Assembly (NCBI GenBank): GCA_963579625.1 | Contig: CAUZHN010000064.1 | Span: 1-13,575, forward strand | DNA length: 13,575 nt | Direction: 5' to 3' | Origin: JAAXGI01 sp963579625 | GTDB lineage: Bacteria; Gemmatimonadota; Gemmatimonadetes; Longimicrobiales; Gaopeijiaceae | Part shown: positions 1 through 6,754 of the stretch, one piece after another | Position numbering within the stretch: the first letter of the stretch is position 1 | How the letters are laid out: each line of letters begins with the position of its first letter | Made by a program: the position numbers and the translations under genes | The notes under the pieces: generated by a model | What the model saw: the letters and a program-made list of their open reading frames with translations, nothing else | Told to the model about the DNA's origin: nothing | Databases searched by the model: none

Positions 1-30
1 GCCCGTCCAAACCGTAAAGTGAAGACCGTC

Positions 31-61
31 CCGCCCCCCAACCTTTTTGGTTGGCGGGCGG
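31..61 (-). terminator. GC-rich hairpin, possible terminator of the leftward operon
   Basis: Two 13-nt arms (31-43 and 49-61) pair around a 5-nt loop, AAAAA on the minus strand. The stem is 6 bp, one G-G mismatch, then 6 bp. It lies 131 nt past the stop of the metalloprotease gene, the leftmost gene on this strand, which suits a terminator. The tail after the stem on the minus strand has only short T runs, so this is a weak intrinsic terminator at best. The stem is nearly symmetric and could also act on plus-strand transcripts arriving from outside the window. Confidence 0.5.
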
Positions 62-192
62 TTGGCCTCAGCGTCCCGGTGTCGCTGCCTGTGTCTCCGA
101 CTCATAGTGTCGGAATGCTACCCCTAGTCCCAGGGTGTGGTCAACCTCAGCCTCAGGCCTGAGCGTCAGAGCGGAACCTGCTGACAGGTGGA
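62..192. other. Non-coding stretch at the left end
   Basis: I see no gene on either strand here. A small hairpin at 96-114 has 6-bp arms TCCGAC/GTCGGA and a 7-nt loop. Its shape resembles an anticodon arm, but the loop lacks U33 and there is no T-loop or acceptor stem nearby, so it is not a tRNA. A 12-bp palindrome, CTCAGGCCTGAG, sits at 152-163. Neither has a clear role. Confidence 0.4.
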
Positions 193-1206
193 CTAGGAAG
201 GACCCTTCCAGTACGCGGGCCAGGAAGGAGGCTCAGAAGCGCGCAGTTGCGCGATCCGCTCGCGATTCCGTTGAGTACGCAGTTGAGAGAGCAAGAGTAG
301 GGCGAGCCCGGCAAACGCCCAAAACACTGCCGTTTGCGTCAACATGAGGATCCAACCATACCGCCGACGCACGTACTCAGTCCAGCGCGTCTCAAACGTT
401 CCGGTCGTATAACCGAACGTTCTTCGGAACGCCTCCTCGAAGTCTCCGGTCTCACGCCACCTACCGAGAAACACATCCAAACCTCGCTCTCCGGTCTCGG
501 ACACCAGGTACTCGACCGCTGAGCCCGAGAGCAGGTAGGCCAACTCCGCTCCGGTCCTCCCACGTGGCCAATCGAGATTGAGAGAGTCGAGGGATGGCGC
601 ACCACCACGGGCGAGTCCCAGCCGCAACCTCCATGCCTCTTGAACATTCCAGCCTCCGGAAGCCCGTTGCGCATAGCCCTCGTCGAACCAGCGTGGGACC
701 CGCAGCCCATCGAGGTATTCATGAAGACCGAGGTGAGCCCACTCGTGGAGTATCGTCCTGTCCCGGTCCTGCAGACCACCAACAGCGGCTTCGAACAGCG
801 GAATGACTGCCATCTGCCGCACTGGCATTGCAACCCCAGCACCCCAATCAGGGACCTGGCCGCCCGTAAGGAAGCCCCAGACCACAGCGTCCGGGGCCAG
901 GTAGAAAAGCACGCGGCTTGGGACCGTCTCGGGAAGCCCTGGCAAGGGTGCCTGTCTCTCGAGGAGTTCGATTGCCCGCCGTGCCTGACTCTCACCACCA
1001 GACCAGTAGAACACATAGATGCGCTCACTATGGGGTGCCGCCTCCGGCGAGAGCACCCGAACCTGTTCTCTCCTTGGAAGATTCAAAGGCAACTGCGGCA
1101 CTACCTGAGATCCCTGGCTAGGGGCCACCTGAAAAAGGAGCGCCACAACTAGGGAAAGCGTGGTCAGGACCCCTCGGCCTTCGTGACGAGGGCCAAATTC
1201 ATGCAT
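193..1206 (-). CDS. Membrane-anchored peptidase MA-like zinc metalloprotease
   Basis: A 337-residue gluzincin-type protease candidate. Residues 13-33 form a hydrophobic signal or anchor segment. The zinc motif HEWAH is at 154-158, followed by PRWFDEGYA at 171-179, where E176 is the likely third zinc ligand. This spacing (HExxH, then P-x-W-x-x-E-G) is typical of the peptidase MA-like family. A second membrane segment, about 284-307, is followed by a basic tail, so the catalytic domain probably faces the periplasm and is held at the inner membrane. ATG at 1206 is the first start after an in-frame stop; no good Shine-Dalgarno precedes it. The substrate is unknown. It is the last gene of the leftward cluster, followed by a hairpin at 31-61. 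The family call is fairly secure; the function is not. Confidence 0.8.
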   Translation of the reverse strand: MHEFGPRHEGRGVLTTLSLVVALLFQVAPSQGSQVVPQLPLNLPRREQVRVLSPEAAPHSERIYVFYWSGGESQARRAIELLERQAPLPGLPETVPSRVLFYLAPDAVVWGFLTGGQVPDWGAGVAMPVRQMAVIPLFEAAVGGLQDRDRTILHEWAHLGLHEYLDGLRVPRWFDEGYAQRASGGWNVQEAWRLRLGLARGGAPSLDSLNLDWPRGRTGAELAYLLSGSAVEYLVSETGERGLDVFLGRWRETGDFEEAFRRTFGYTTGTFETRWTEYVRRRYGWILMLTQTAVFWAFAGLALLLLSQLRTQRNRERIAQLRASEPPSWPAYWKGPS

Positions 1207-1310
1207 GCGACCACTGAAACGATCCGGTTCGCCAGCCCTATCCCCAAGCTGTCGGAGGTCAAGCGTGAGTCAAACTCCATCCTACGATCTCCCGTTTCAA
1301 ATCCTCCGTC

Positions 1311-1469
1311 CTATGGATGCGCATCGCGGGAAAACAGCTGCTCGAGGATGTTCAGCAGTGATTCCTCGAACGCTTTGCGATCGTCTACACCCGTCAGACC
1401 CCTCACTTCTGACAGTGAGACGTCAGAAATCCCCTCCAGCCTAGTGACCTCTCTCTGGCAATCGGACAT
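1311..1469 (-). CDS. Possible small protein of 52 residues
   Basis: An open frame of 52 codons starting MSDCQREVTRL and ending in TAG. It begins 10 nt after the rluD stop, so it could be cotranslated. About 63% of its third codon positions are G or C, similar to the neighbouring genes, and its second half (around DDRKAFEESLLNILEQLF) would form an amphipathic helix. There is no cysteine pair, signal peptide or recognisable domain. The Shine-Dalgarno is poor (GAGTGG region). I do not recognise the protein. It may be a genuine small acidic protein or chance; only conservation downstream of rluD in relatives would decide. Confidence 0.35.
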   Translation of the reverse strand: MSDCQREVTRLEGISDVSLSEVRGLTGVDDRKAFEESLLNILEQLFSRDAHP

Positions 1470-1479
1470 CTAGAGCCAC

Positions 1480-2478
1480 TCACCCCATCCGGTCATCTCG
1501 TGGCCCTCCTGTTTCCGGGTCGGGTTCTTGCGCCCAACCCGCCACAGCCTCGAGGTCCGGAGGAAAAGGAGACCGAAATCTCATCGACTCTCCGCTGGCC
1601 GGATGCTGAAAACCCAATCTAGTCGCGTGAAGGAACTGACGTGGAGTCCGCCGGGCCAACTCCTTCGCCCAACCCCGATCAGGACCACCCATCCCACGTT
1701 CCCAGCCTTCACCGTACATTCGATCCGCCACCACCGGATGTCCCAAATGAGCCAGATGCACCCGAATCTGGTGAGTGCGGCCAGTTTCCAGACCGACGTC
1801 TAATAGTTCCGCAGCTCGCCATCGCGCTCTGACCCTAATCCGCGTTACCGCCCGCCGTCCATCCTCCACAACCCCCATTCTCTTGCGATCATGTGGGTCT
1901 CTCCCGATCGGTTCGTCCACGCGAACATGTGTCTTCGGAAGATGTCCCCAGGCGACCGCAAGGTACAGACGTCGCACCCGCCTCTGTCTGAGCGCGGTGG
2001 ATAAGGCCCAGTGGGTCGAGTCATCCTTCGCCACCACAAGAAGTCCCGAGGTGTCTCGGTCCAGTCGGTGAACGATCCCCGGCCTAAGTGTGCCACCAAT
2101 CCCGGAGAGATTCTTTGCGTGGTACAGGAGCGCGTTCACCATCGTCCCCGATGGATGCCCGGGGGCGGGATGCACGACCATTCCGGCCGGCTTGTCCACG
2201 ACCAAGAGATGATCATCTTCGTAGACAATTGCGAGGGGGAGCGCTTCCGGTTCGGCAGCCAACGGGCGAGGGGGGGGGAGCTCAACCTCAATCCGGTCTC
2301 CCTCCGACACGATCTCCGATTTTCGCGGGAATTCGCCGCTCAGAAGAATCCTTCCCTCGTCGATCAGCGCTGCCACCCGGGTACGTGACAGCTCGAGGCC
2401 TCCGGCCAACCAGGTATCCAGTCGCGAACCGGCGCCCTTGGCATCCACCACTAGGACCCTCGGGACCGAGCCAGTCAT
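1480..2478 (-). CDS. rluD: RluA/RluD-family 23S rRNA pseudouridine synthase
   Basis: Isomerises uridine to pseudouridine in RNA; RluD itself modifies the helix 69 loop of 23S rRNA. With this start the protein has 332 residues, close to the E. coli RluD length. An S4 RNA-binding domain comes first (about residues 5-70, SRLDTWLAGGLELSRTRV), then the synthase domain with VYEDDHLLVVDKPAGMVVHP and the catalytic motif HRLDRDTSG, whose Asp (about residue 140) is the nucleophile, and then GRTHQIRVH. The frame opens upstream to ATG 2511, but that start would overlap ileS by 37 nt. ATG 2478 overlaps the ileS stop by exactly 4 nt (ATGA), matches the other junctions here, and leaves the S4 domain intact. 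The exact target uridines cannot be read from sequence; RluC-like specificity is the main alternative. Confidence 0.92.
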   Translation of the reverse strand: MTGSVPRVLVVDAKGAGSRLDTWLAGGLELSRTRVAALIDEGRILLSGEFPRKSEIVSEGDRIEVELPPPRPLAAEPEALPLAIVYEDDHLLVVDKPAGMVVHPAPGHPSGTMVNALLYHAKNLSGIGGTLRPGIVHRLDRDTSGLLVVAKDDSTHWALSTALRQRRVRRLYLAVAWGHLPKTHVRVDEPIGRDPHDRKRMGVVEDGRRAVTRIRVRARWRAAELLDVGLETGRTHQIRVHLAHLGHPVVADRMYGEGWERGMGGPDRGWAKELARRTPRQFLHATRLGFQHPASGESMRFRSPFPPDLEAVAGWAQEPDPETGGPRDDRMG

Positions 2479-5400
2479 TCCGCCCGTCTCAGCGCTACTC
2501 GTACTGGACATCCATCGATTTCGTCCTCCAAGACCGCCTCGTACGAGCGATCCGGGTCATCCGGGCCTGCGGACACCTCCAGGGCGAGCGTCTCACGGGC
2601 GATGAACTCCTCAAAACGCGAGACGGCTTCCTGGACCTCAGCTGGACCCTCAATCCTGATACGTATCCGATCGGTGATATCCAGCCCCGCGTCTTTCCGG
2701 AGGCGCTGGATACGGTTAACCAACTCCCGCGCCATCCCTTCAGTCCTGAGCTCGGGATCGAGCGTCGGATCGAGGACCACCGTGTGACCATCGTATGACT
2801 TTACCAACAGGTCTCCTGTTGCTGACTCAGTCACCTCTAGCCAATCGGACTCAAGCTGGACGTTCTCTCCATCAACCGTGATCAAAATCCTCTCACCGCT
2901 GTGGAAAGCGCGAAGAACCTCACTATCGAGCTCACGGATCGCCTGGGCAGCGCTCTCACTCTTCTTCTGGAACCGAGGGCCGAGAGCACGAAAGTTCGGA
3001 TGAGCAACAAGTCTCACTATCTCATGGGCAGATTCGAGGAAGACCACTTCCTTCACGTTCAACTCGTCTTTGAGCACCGCGAGCAGCTCCGGGCGTGGAG
3101 CTTGGGAACCAGTTAAGACCACATGAAGCATACGGAGCGGCTGCCGCACTCGAATGCGAACTTCCTCCCTGGCAGCCCGACCCAGAGAGACAAGCGTGCG
3201 CACGGTAGCCATCTCACGCTCCAGCTCTGCGTCCAAGAGTTGGGGATCCGGGCTAGGAAACGGAGCCAGATGGGCTGAGTCTCCCCCCGTCAGACTTCGA
3301 TGGAGCCAGTCAGCAAAAAACGGCGTTACCGGCGCGGACAACCGCGCTATGACGAGGAGAGCGTCCCACAGGGTACGGAAAGCCGCCCGGGCATCACGCG
3401 AGTTGGTGTTTCCCCAAAACCGAGGCCTGGATCGCCTCACAAACCAGTTTGAGAGATCTTCGTTCACAAATTCCACGACCGCCCGATACGCCGCCGTCAA
3501 CTGATACTCACCAAGCTCATGCCCGACGACATCCACGATCCGATGGAGCCGAGAGAGGAGCCAACGGTCCAAAACCGTCCGCTCCAATGGCCTGGGATCC
3601 TCATCCCCTGGTATCCACTCCTCGACATTCCCATAAAGTGCGAAGAACTGATAGGTATTCATTACTGTATCAAAAAACTTCCGGGACGCTTCACGGACCC
3701 CCGCAGGATCGTAGCGCTTCGTGATCCACGGGTTCGACACGGTGATGAGGTACCACCGGAGTGGGTCGATGCCGAATTCCGAGATCGCGTCCCAGGGATC
3801 CACGACGTTCCCCTTGGACTTCGACATCTTCTGGCCTTCCGCATCCAAAATCATTTCGCTCACAATCACATTGCGGAACGGCAGACCCATATCAAGCATC
3901 GTGGCGATCGCGACTAAGGAGTAGAACCAACCCCGTGTCTGGTCTAGCGCCTCACAAATGAAGTCCGCCGGGAAATGATTCCGAAAGGCCTTATCATTCT
4001 CATACGGCCAGTGCCACTGGGCATATGGCATGGCACCCGAATCGAACCAAACATCCAGCACAGAAAGGTGGCGGCGCATTTCTCCGCCGCACTCTCTACA
4101 GCCCCAACTCAGTTCATCGATGTAGGGTCGATGGGGATCGAAGTTCTCCCCGAGGTCTCCAACCTTCTCTTCCAGTTCGGCGATCGAAGCGATCCACTCT
4201 ACGTGAGAGGAATCGCTCTCGCAGACCCAGACCGGTAGCGGTGTACCCCAGAAGCGGTCGCGGGAAAGAGCCCAGTCCACGTTATTCGCGAGCCAGTGTC
4301 CGAACCTGCGCTCGCCTAGCTCAGGCGGATGCCACGACACTTCCCGGTTGGTGGTTAGCATCCGGTCTCTCAGGCCGGAGGTGGCGGCGAACCAGGAATC
4401 CCGCGCCATATAGATAAGCGGAGACGCACAGCGCCAGCAGTGTGGATACGAGTGGATGATCGATTCCACTCGGAAGAGCGCTCCTTGCTCCTGGAGTCGA
4501 TCGAGGAGTACCGGGTCTGCATCCTTCACGAACATCCCCCCTATCAAGGGAATCTCCGATCGAAAATGACCGCGATCATCTACGGGACGAAGAAGGGGAA
4601 ATCCATGCCTCTGGCCCGCGTCGTAGTCGTCGGCGCCAAAGGCTGGAGCGAGGTGCACCACACCCGAACCATCAGCATCTGAAACGAAATCCTCAGACAC
4701 GACACTCCACCCGGCGGCGAGATCCTCGGCGGTCACTTCCACCAAATCGAGCGGCCTCCGGTAGCGCACACCGACGAGTTCATCCCCGGAGTAGGATCGC
4801 AGGATCTCGGCTCCTTCTCCGAGAATCGCCTCAACACGCGCCTCCGCTAGAATGAGGCGCCGATCCCTCCAGGCCACCTCGACATACTTAAGATCGCTCC
4901 GGACGGCGAGAGCCGTGTTCGCAGGAACCGTCCAGGGTGTGGTCGTCCAAACTAAAAAGGAGCGCCTCTCTTGATCAGCGAGCCCGGACTCATCAACCCA
5001 CTCGCACAAGAAATAGAGGGAGGGATCCTCCACGTCCTCATATCCCTGCGCAACTTCGTGGGATGAGAGTGGAGTTCCACACCGAGGGCAGTACGGGACC
5101 GACTTATAACCCCGGTAGAGAAGACCCCGGGCCGCAAGCTCCTTCAGAATCCACCAGACCGACTCGATATACTCAGTGTGGAAGGTCACATACGGGCGGG
5201 AGTAGTCGAGCCAATATCCCATGCGCTCCGAAAAGCGCTCCCACTCCTCCTTGTACGTAAACACCGACTCCCTACAAACATCATTGAAGCGTGCGATCCC
5301 CACCTCCTCGATCTCAGGCTTCCCCGAAATCTCGAGCTTCTGTTCCGCTTCGATCTCCACGGGAAGCCCGTGCGTATCCCATCCCGCGATCCGGGTGACG

Positions 5401-5630
5401 CTGCACCCCTGCATCGTCCGATGACGACAGACGAGGTCCTTGATCGTGCGCGTGATAATGTGGTGAAGCCCCGGCCTCCCATTTGCAGTGGGGGGACCTT
5501 CATAGAAGACAAATGGCTCACCGCCTTTCGTTGCCTCCAGCGTCCGGCGGAAAAGGCCCTCCTCCTTCCAGAGAGCAAGAACCTGGTTCTCCAGGCTCAA
5601 TAACGTGTCCGGTAAATCTGGATAAGTCAT
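2475..5630 (-). CDS. ileS: Isoleucyl-tRNA synthetase, eukaryote-like type 2, with altered HIGH motif
   Basis: Charges tRNA-Ile with isoleucine. The protein has 1051 residues, the size of type 2 IleRS. The nucleotide-binding signature is GPPTANG-RP-GLHH (45-57), so G54-L55-H56-H57 takes the place of H-x-G-H. KMSKS is at 601-605. The CP1 editing domain is present: WTTTPWTVPANTA around 228-240, H326 and DDY at 334-336. CxxC pairs occur at 181-184, 399-401 region and 511-514. ESVWWILKELAARGLLYRGYKSVPYC fits type 2 enzymes. There is no C-terminal zinc finger of the E. coli type; the tail is the longer type 2 anticodon region. No Shine-Dalgarno is visible before ATG 5630, but the start lies just ahead of a conserved N terminus. 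The stop overlaps rluD by 4 nt. Intact catalytic and editing motifs point to a functional housekeeping enzyme. Confidence 0.96.
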   Translation of the reverse strand: MTYPDLPDTLLSLENQVLALWKEEGLFRRTLEATKGGEPFVFYEGPPTANGRPGLHHIITRTIKDLVCRHRTMQGCSVTRIAGWDTHGLPVEIEAEQKLEISGKPEIEEVGIARFNDVCRESVFTYKEEWERFSERMGYWLDYSRPYVTFHTEYIESVWWILKELAARGLLYRGYKSVPYCPRCGTPLSSHEVAQGYEDVEDPSLYFLCEWVDESGLADQERRSFLVWTTTPWTVPANTALAVRSDLKYVEVAWRDRRLILAEARVEAILGEGAEILRSYSGDELVGVRYRRPLDLVEVTAEDLAAGWSVVSEDFVSDADGSGVVHLAPAFGADDYDAGQRHGFPLLRPVDDRGHFRSEIPLIGGMFVKDADPVLLDRLQEQGALFRVESIIHSYPHCWRCASPLIYMARDSWFAATSGLRDRMLTTNREVSWHPPELGERRFGHWLANNVDWALSRDRFWGTPLPVWVCESDSSHVEWIASIAELEEKVGDLGENFDPHRPYIDELSWGCRECGGEMRRHLSVLDVWFDSGAMPYAQWHWPYENDKAFRNHFPADFICEALDQTRGWFYSLVAIATMLDMGLPFRNVIVSEMILDAEGQKMSKSKGNVVDPWDAISEFGIDPLRWYLITVSNPWITKRYDPAGVREASRKFFDTVMNTYQFFALYGNVEEWIPGDEDPRPLERTVLDRWLLSRLHRIVDVVGHELGEYQLTAAYRAVVEFVNEDLSNWFVRRSRPRFWGNTNSRDARAAFRTLWDALLVIARLSAPVTPFFADWLHRSLTGGDSAHLAPFPSPDPQLLDAELEREMATVRTLVSLGRAAREEVRIRVRQPLRMLHVVLTGSQAPRPELLAVLKDELNVKEVVFLESAHEIVRLVAHPNFRALGPRFQKKSESAAQAIRELDSEVLRAFHSGERILITVDGENVQLESDWLEVTESATGDLLVKSYDGHTVVLDPTLDPELRTEGMARELVNRIQRLRKDAGLDITDRIRIRIEGPAEVQEAVSRFEEFIARETLALEVSAGPDDPDRSYEAVLEDEIDGCPVRVALRRAE

Positions 5631-5648
5631 TGGCTATATTGATTATTA
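5631..5648 (-). promoter_or_regulatory. AT-rich stretch just before ileS, possible -10 element
   Basis: On the minus strand this reads TAATAATCAATATAGCCA, followed directly by the ileS ATG. It is far more A+T-rich than its surroundings, contains no Shine-Dalgarno, and has TATAAT-like hexamers about 10 nt before the start codon. That layout fits a -10 element driving a leaderless or very short-leader ileS transcript. No convincing -35 is seen. A 7-bp hairpin with one bulge lies just upstream at 5660-5680. Confidence 0.3.
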
Positions 5649-5825
5649 CAGATCTATAACCACGTCGCGTATGACCGTGGCCAGGTGCGGTTCTGCCTCT
5701 CTCGCCGTCCGGATGATGGTTTGGACATCAGCAGGTTTGAGAGCGTGATGACCATTCAGGCTCCGTCGATGCCGCAGAACTGTCGATCTGCCACCACAAT
5801 TCGGTGCAGGTCCAGTGCGTTGCAT
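5646..5825 (-). CDS. Small or degraded ORF between divIVA remnant and ileS
   Basis: An open frame of 59 codons ends 15 nt before ileS. Its second half (ALKPADVQTIIRTAREAE, then PHLATVIRDVVIDL) looks like real protein and has G/C at about 70% of third positions; the first half does not. In the first half the coding-like signal lies in another frame (ALDLHRIVVADRQFCGIDGA, then a stop). The best ribosome binding site points to a third frame, ATG 5832, which gives only 34 residues and ends at 5728. One reading is a small gene broken by two frameshifts; another is a leader ORF for ileS. I recognise no family. Confidence 0.25.
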   Translation of the reverse strand: MQRTGPAPNCGGRSTVLRHRRSLNGHHALKPADVQTIIRTAREAEPHLATVIRDVVIDL

Positions 5826-5836
5826 TTGTCATTTCA

Positions 5837-5845
5837 CACCTCCTT
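5837..5845 (-). promoter_or_regulatory. Near-perfect Shine-Dalgarno sequence
   Basis: AAGGAGGTG on the minus strand complements nine bases of the 16S 3' end, the best match in the window. It lies 4 nt before ATG 5832, which opens a frame of only 34 codons, and 11 nt before ATG 5825. It implies that something downstream is, or once was, translated well. Confidence 0.6.
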
Positions 5846-5849
5846 CTAC

Positions 5850-5918
5850 CTACTCGGACAAGAAACCTGGATTACCGACATCTTTCTTTCTGATGTCTAG
5901 CACTGTCAGGTCGATCAT
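5850..5918 (-). pseudogene. divIVA: Truncated divIVA-like remnant
   Basis: The frame starts MIDLTVLDIRKK and stops after 22 codons. Its ATG overlaps the yggS stop by 4 nt (ATGA), a normal operon junction. DivIVA proteins begin with a short stretch of the form LTPxDIrxKxF before the membrane-binding R-G-Y-D segment, and in Firmicutes divIVA lies between the yggS homologue ylmE and ileS. Here both the start and the position match, but the residues after position 12 (DVGNPGFLSE) do not resemble DivIVA, no GYD motif follows in any frame, and the whole gap to ileS is only 284 nt, much too short for the coiled coil. I infer a gene that lost nearly all of its body. A short leader peptide resembling DivIVA by chance is the alternative. 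Confidence 0.55.
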
Positions 5919-6613
5919 TCTGGTCGCTCCCCAAGTAAGGCCGAGCCAATGCGCACAATCGTGCTACCCTCCTCGACCGCCAATTCGAAGTCGTTGGACA
6001 TACCCATAGATAGCTCTTTACCGCGAAATTCCGGGAACCTCTCCGCGGCCTCCTCCTGAAGCCCCCTCAGATCACTGAACGTGCGCCTGATGACCCCCTC
6101 ATCCTGTGTGAAGGGAGCAATCGTCATCAACCCTTCCACCCTCAGAGTTCCGAACCCAAGCAGACGCTCGAGCGCCCAAAACAGTTCTTCCGGACTGAAT
6201 CCGCTCTTGGACCCTTCCCCGGATACATTCACCTGCACTAACAAGCGGAGGGGAGGCACACCCTCGGGCGCCGTCCGCTCCAGGCGTTCTGCCAGCCGAA
6301 TCGAGTCGAGCGAGTGAACGAGAGACGCGAACTCACGGACCCTTGGAGCCGTTCGCCGCTGAAGGTGTCCAACCATGTGCCAGTTGACGCTGCTGGGCAT
6401 CACCTGGCCCGCCTTCGCCGCCAACTCTTCAAGGCGATTCTCCCCGAGGTCACGTAGCCCCATTGCCAACGCTGCCTCAATCGCCTCTACCGGATGTCCC
6501 TTCGTGACTACAACGAGTCGAACCTCATCTGGACTCCTGCTGGCCCGAGCCGCTGCCTGTTGGAGCCGCTCCCTCACGGCGGGTAACATGTCTTCCAGAA
6601 GCCGTCGGTACAT
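5915..6613 (-). CDS. yggS: YggS/PLPBP family pyridoxal phosphate homeostasis protein
   Basis: A PLP-binding TIM-barrel protein without known enzyme activity that buffers PLP and affects amino acid and keto acid balance. The product has 232 residues with this start, as usual for the family. The PLP lysine is in LVVVTKGHPVEAI (K38), followed by GLRDLGENRLEEL, WHMVGHLQRR, LVQVNVSGEGSKSGF and the C-terminal SMGMSNDFELAVEEGSTIVRIGSALLG, all family signatures. The frame extends to GTG 6637, but ATG 6613 gives the normal N-terminal length (MYRRLLEDMLPAVRERL). A further ATG before LPAVRERL, with a GGAAG sequence upstream, is also possible. The gene follows the tonB terminator at 6655-6690, so it probably needs its own promoter, which I could not identify with confidence. 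Confidence 0.92.
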   Translation of the reverse strand: MYRRLLEDMLPAVRERLQQAAARASRSPDEVRLVVVTKGHPVEAIEAALAMGLRDLGENRLEELAAKAGQVMPSSVNWHMVGHLQRRTAPRVREFASLVHSLDSIRLAERLERTAPEGVPPLRLLVQVNVSGEGSKSGFSPEELFWALERLLGFGTLRVEGLMTIAPFTQDEGVIRRTFSDLRGLQEEAAERFPEFRGKELSMGMSNDFELAVEEGSTIVRIGSALLGERPE

Positions 6614-6654
6614 CGTCAGGTATCTTACCTTCTTCACTGAAGAGGAGAAATACT

Positions 6655-6690
6655 GAAGCCCCGCCGGCCATCTGCGGCCGGCGGGGCTTC
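6655..6690 (-). terminator. Strong hairpin terminator after tonB
   Basis: A perfect 15-bp stem (arms 6655-6669 and 6676-6690, GAAGCCCCGCCGGCC and its complement) closes a 6-nt loop. It begins 64 nt past the tonB stop. On the minus strand the stem is followed by AGTATTTCTCCTCTTC, a pyrimidine-rich but interrupted tail. This marks the end of the exbB-exbD-exbD-tonB transcript. A second small hairpin with CCGGA/TCCGG arms lies between it and tonB at 6732-6745. Confidence 0.85.
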
Positions 6691-6754
6691 GCGGTCAGAA
6701 GGTCCTAGCAGATCCTACCTGAACCGTGTAGCCGGATCAGTCCGGGCTTCGTAC

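Noticed and set aside
91..120. tRNA-like anticodon arm at 96-114
   Set aside because: The 7-nt loop has no U33 on either strand and there is no T-loop or acceptor stem in the flanks.
152..163. 12-bp palindrome CTCAGGCCTGAG as a terminator or operator
   Set aside because: It has no loop for a hairpin and no associated promoter; one palindrome of this size can be chance.
339..1028. Long 229-codon minus-strand frame overlapping the metalloprotease
   Set aside because: It is an out-of-frame shadow rich in Ser, Arg, Cys and Trp, with no domain; the 337-residue frame holds the zinc motif.
640..1152. Plus-strand frame of 170 codons opposite the metalloprotease
   Set aside because: It is antisense to a recognisable protein, has no domain or ribosome binding site, and every supported gene here is on the minus strand.
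5631..5914. T-box riboswitch upstream of ileS
   Set aside because: No AGGGUGG-ACCGCG-type T-box sequence or clear antiterminator pair is visible; the closest string, GTGGTGGCAG, does not fit.
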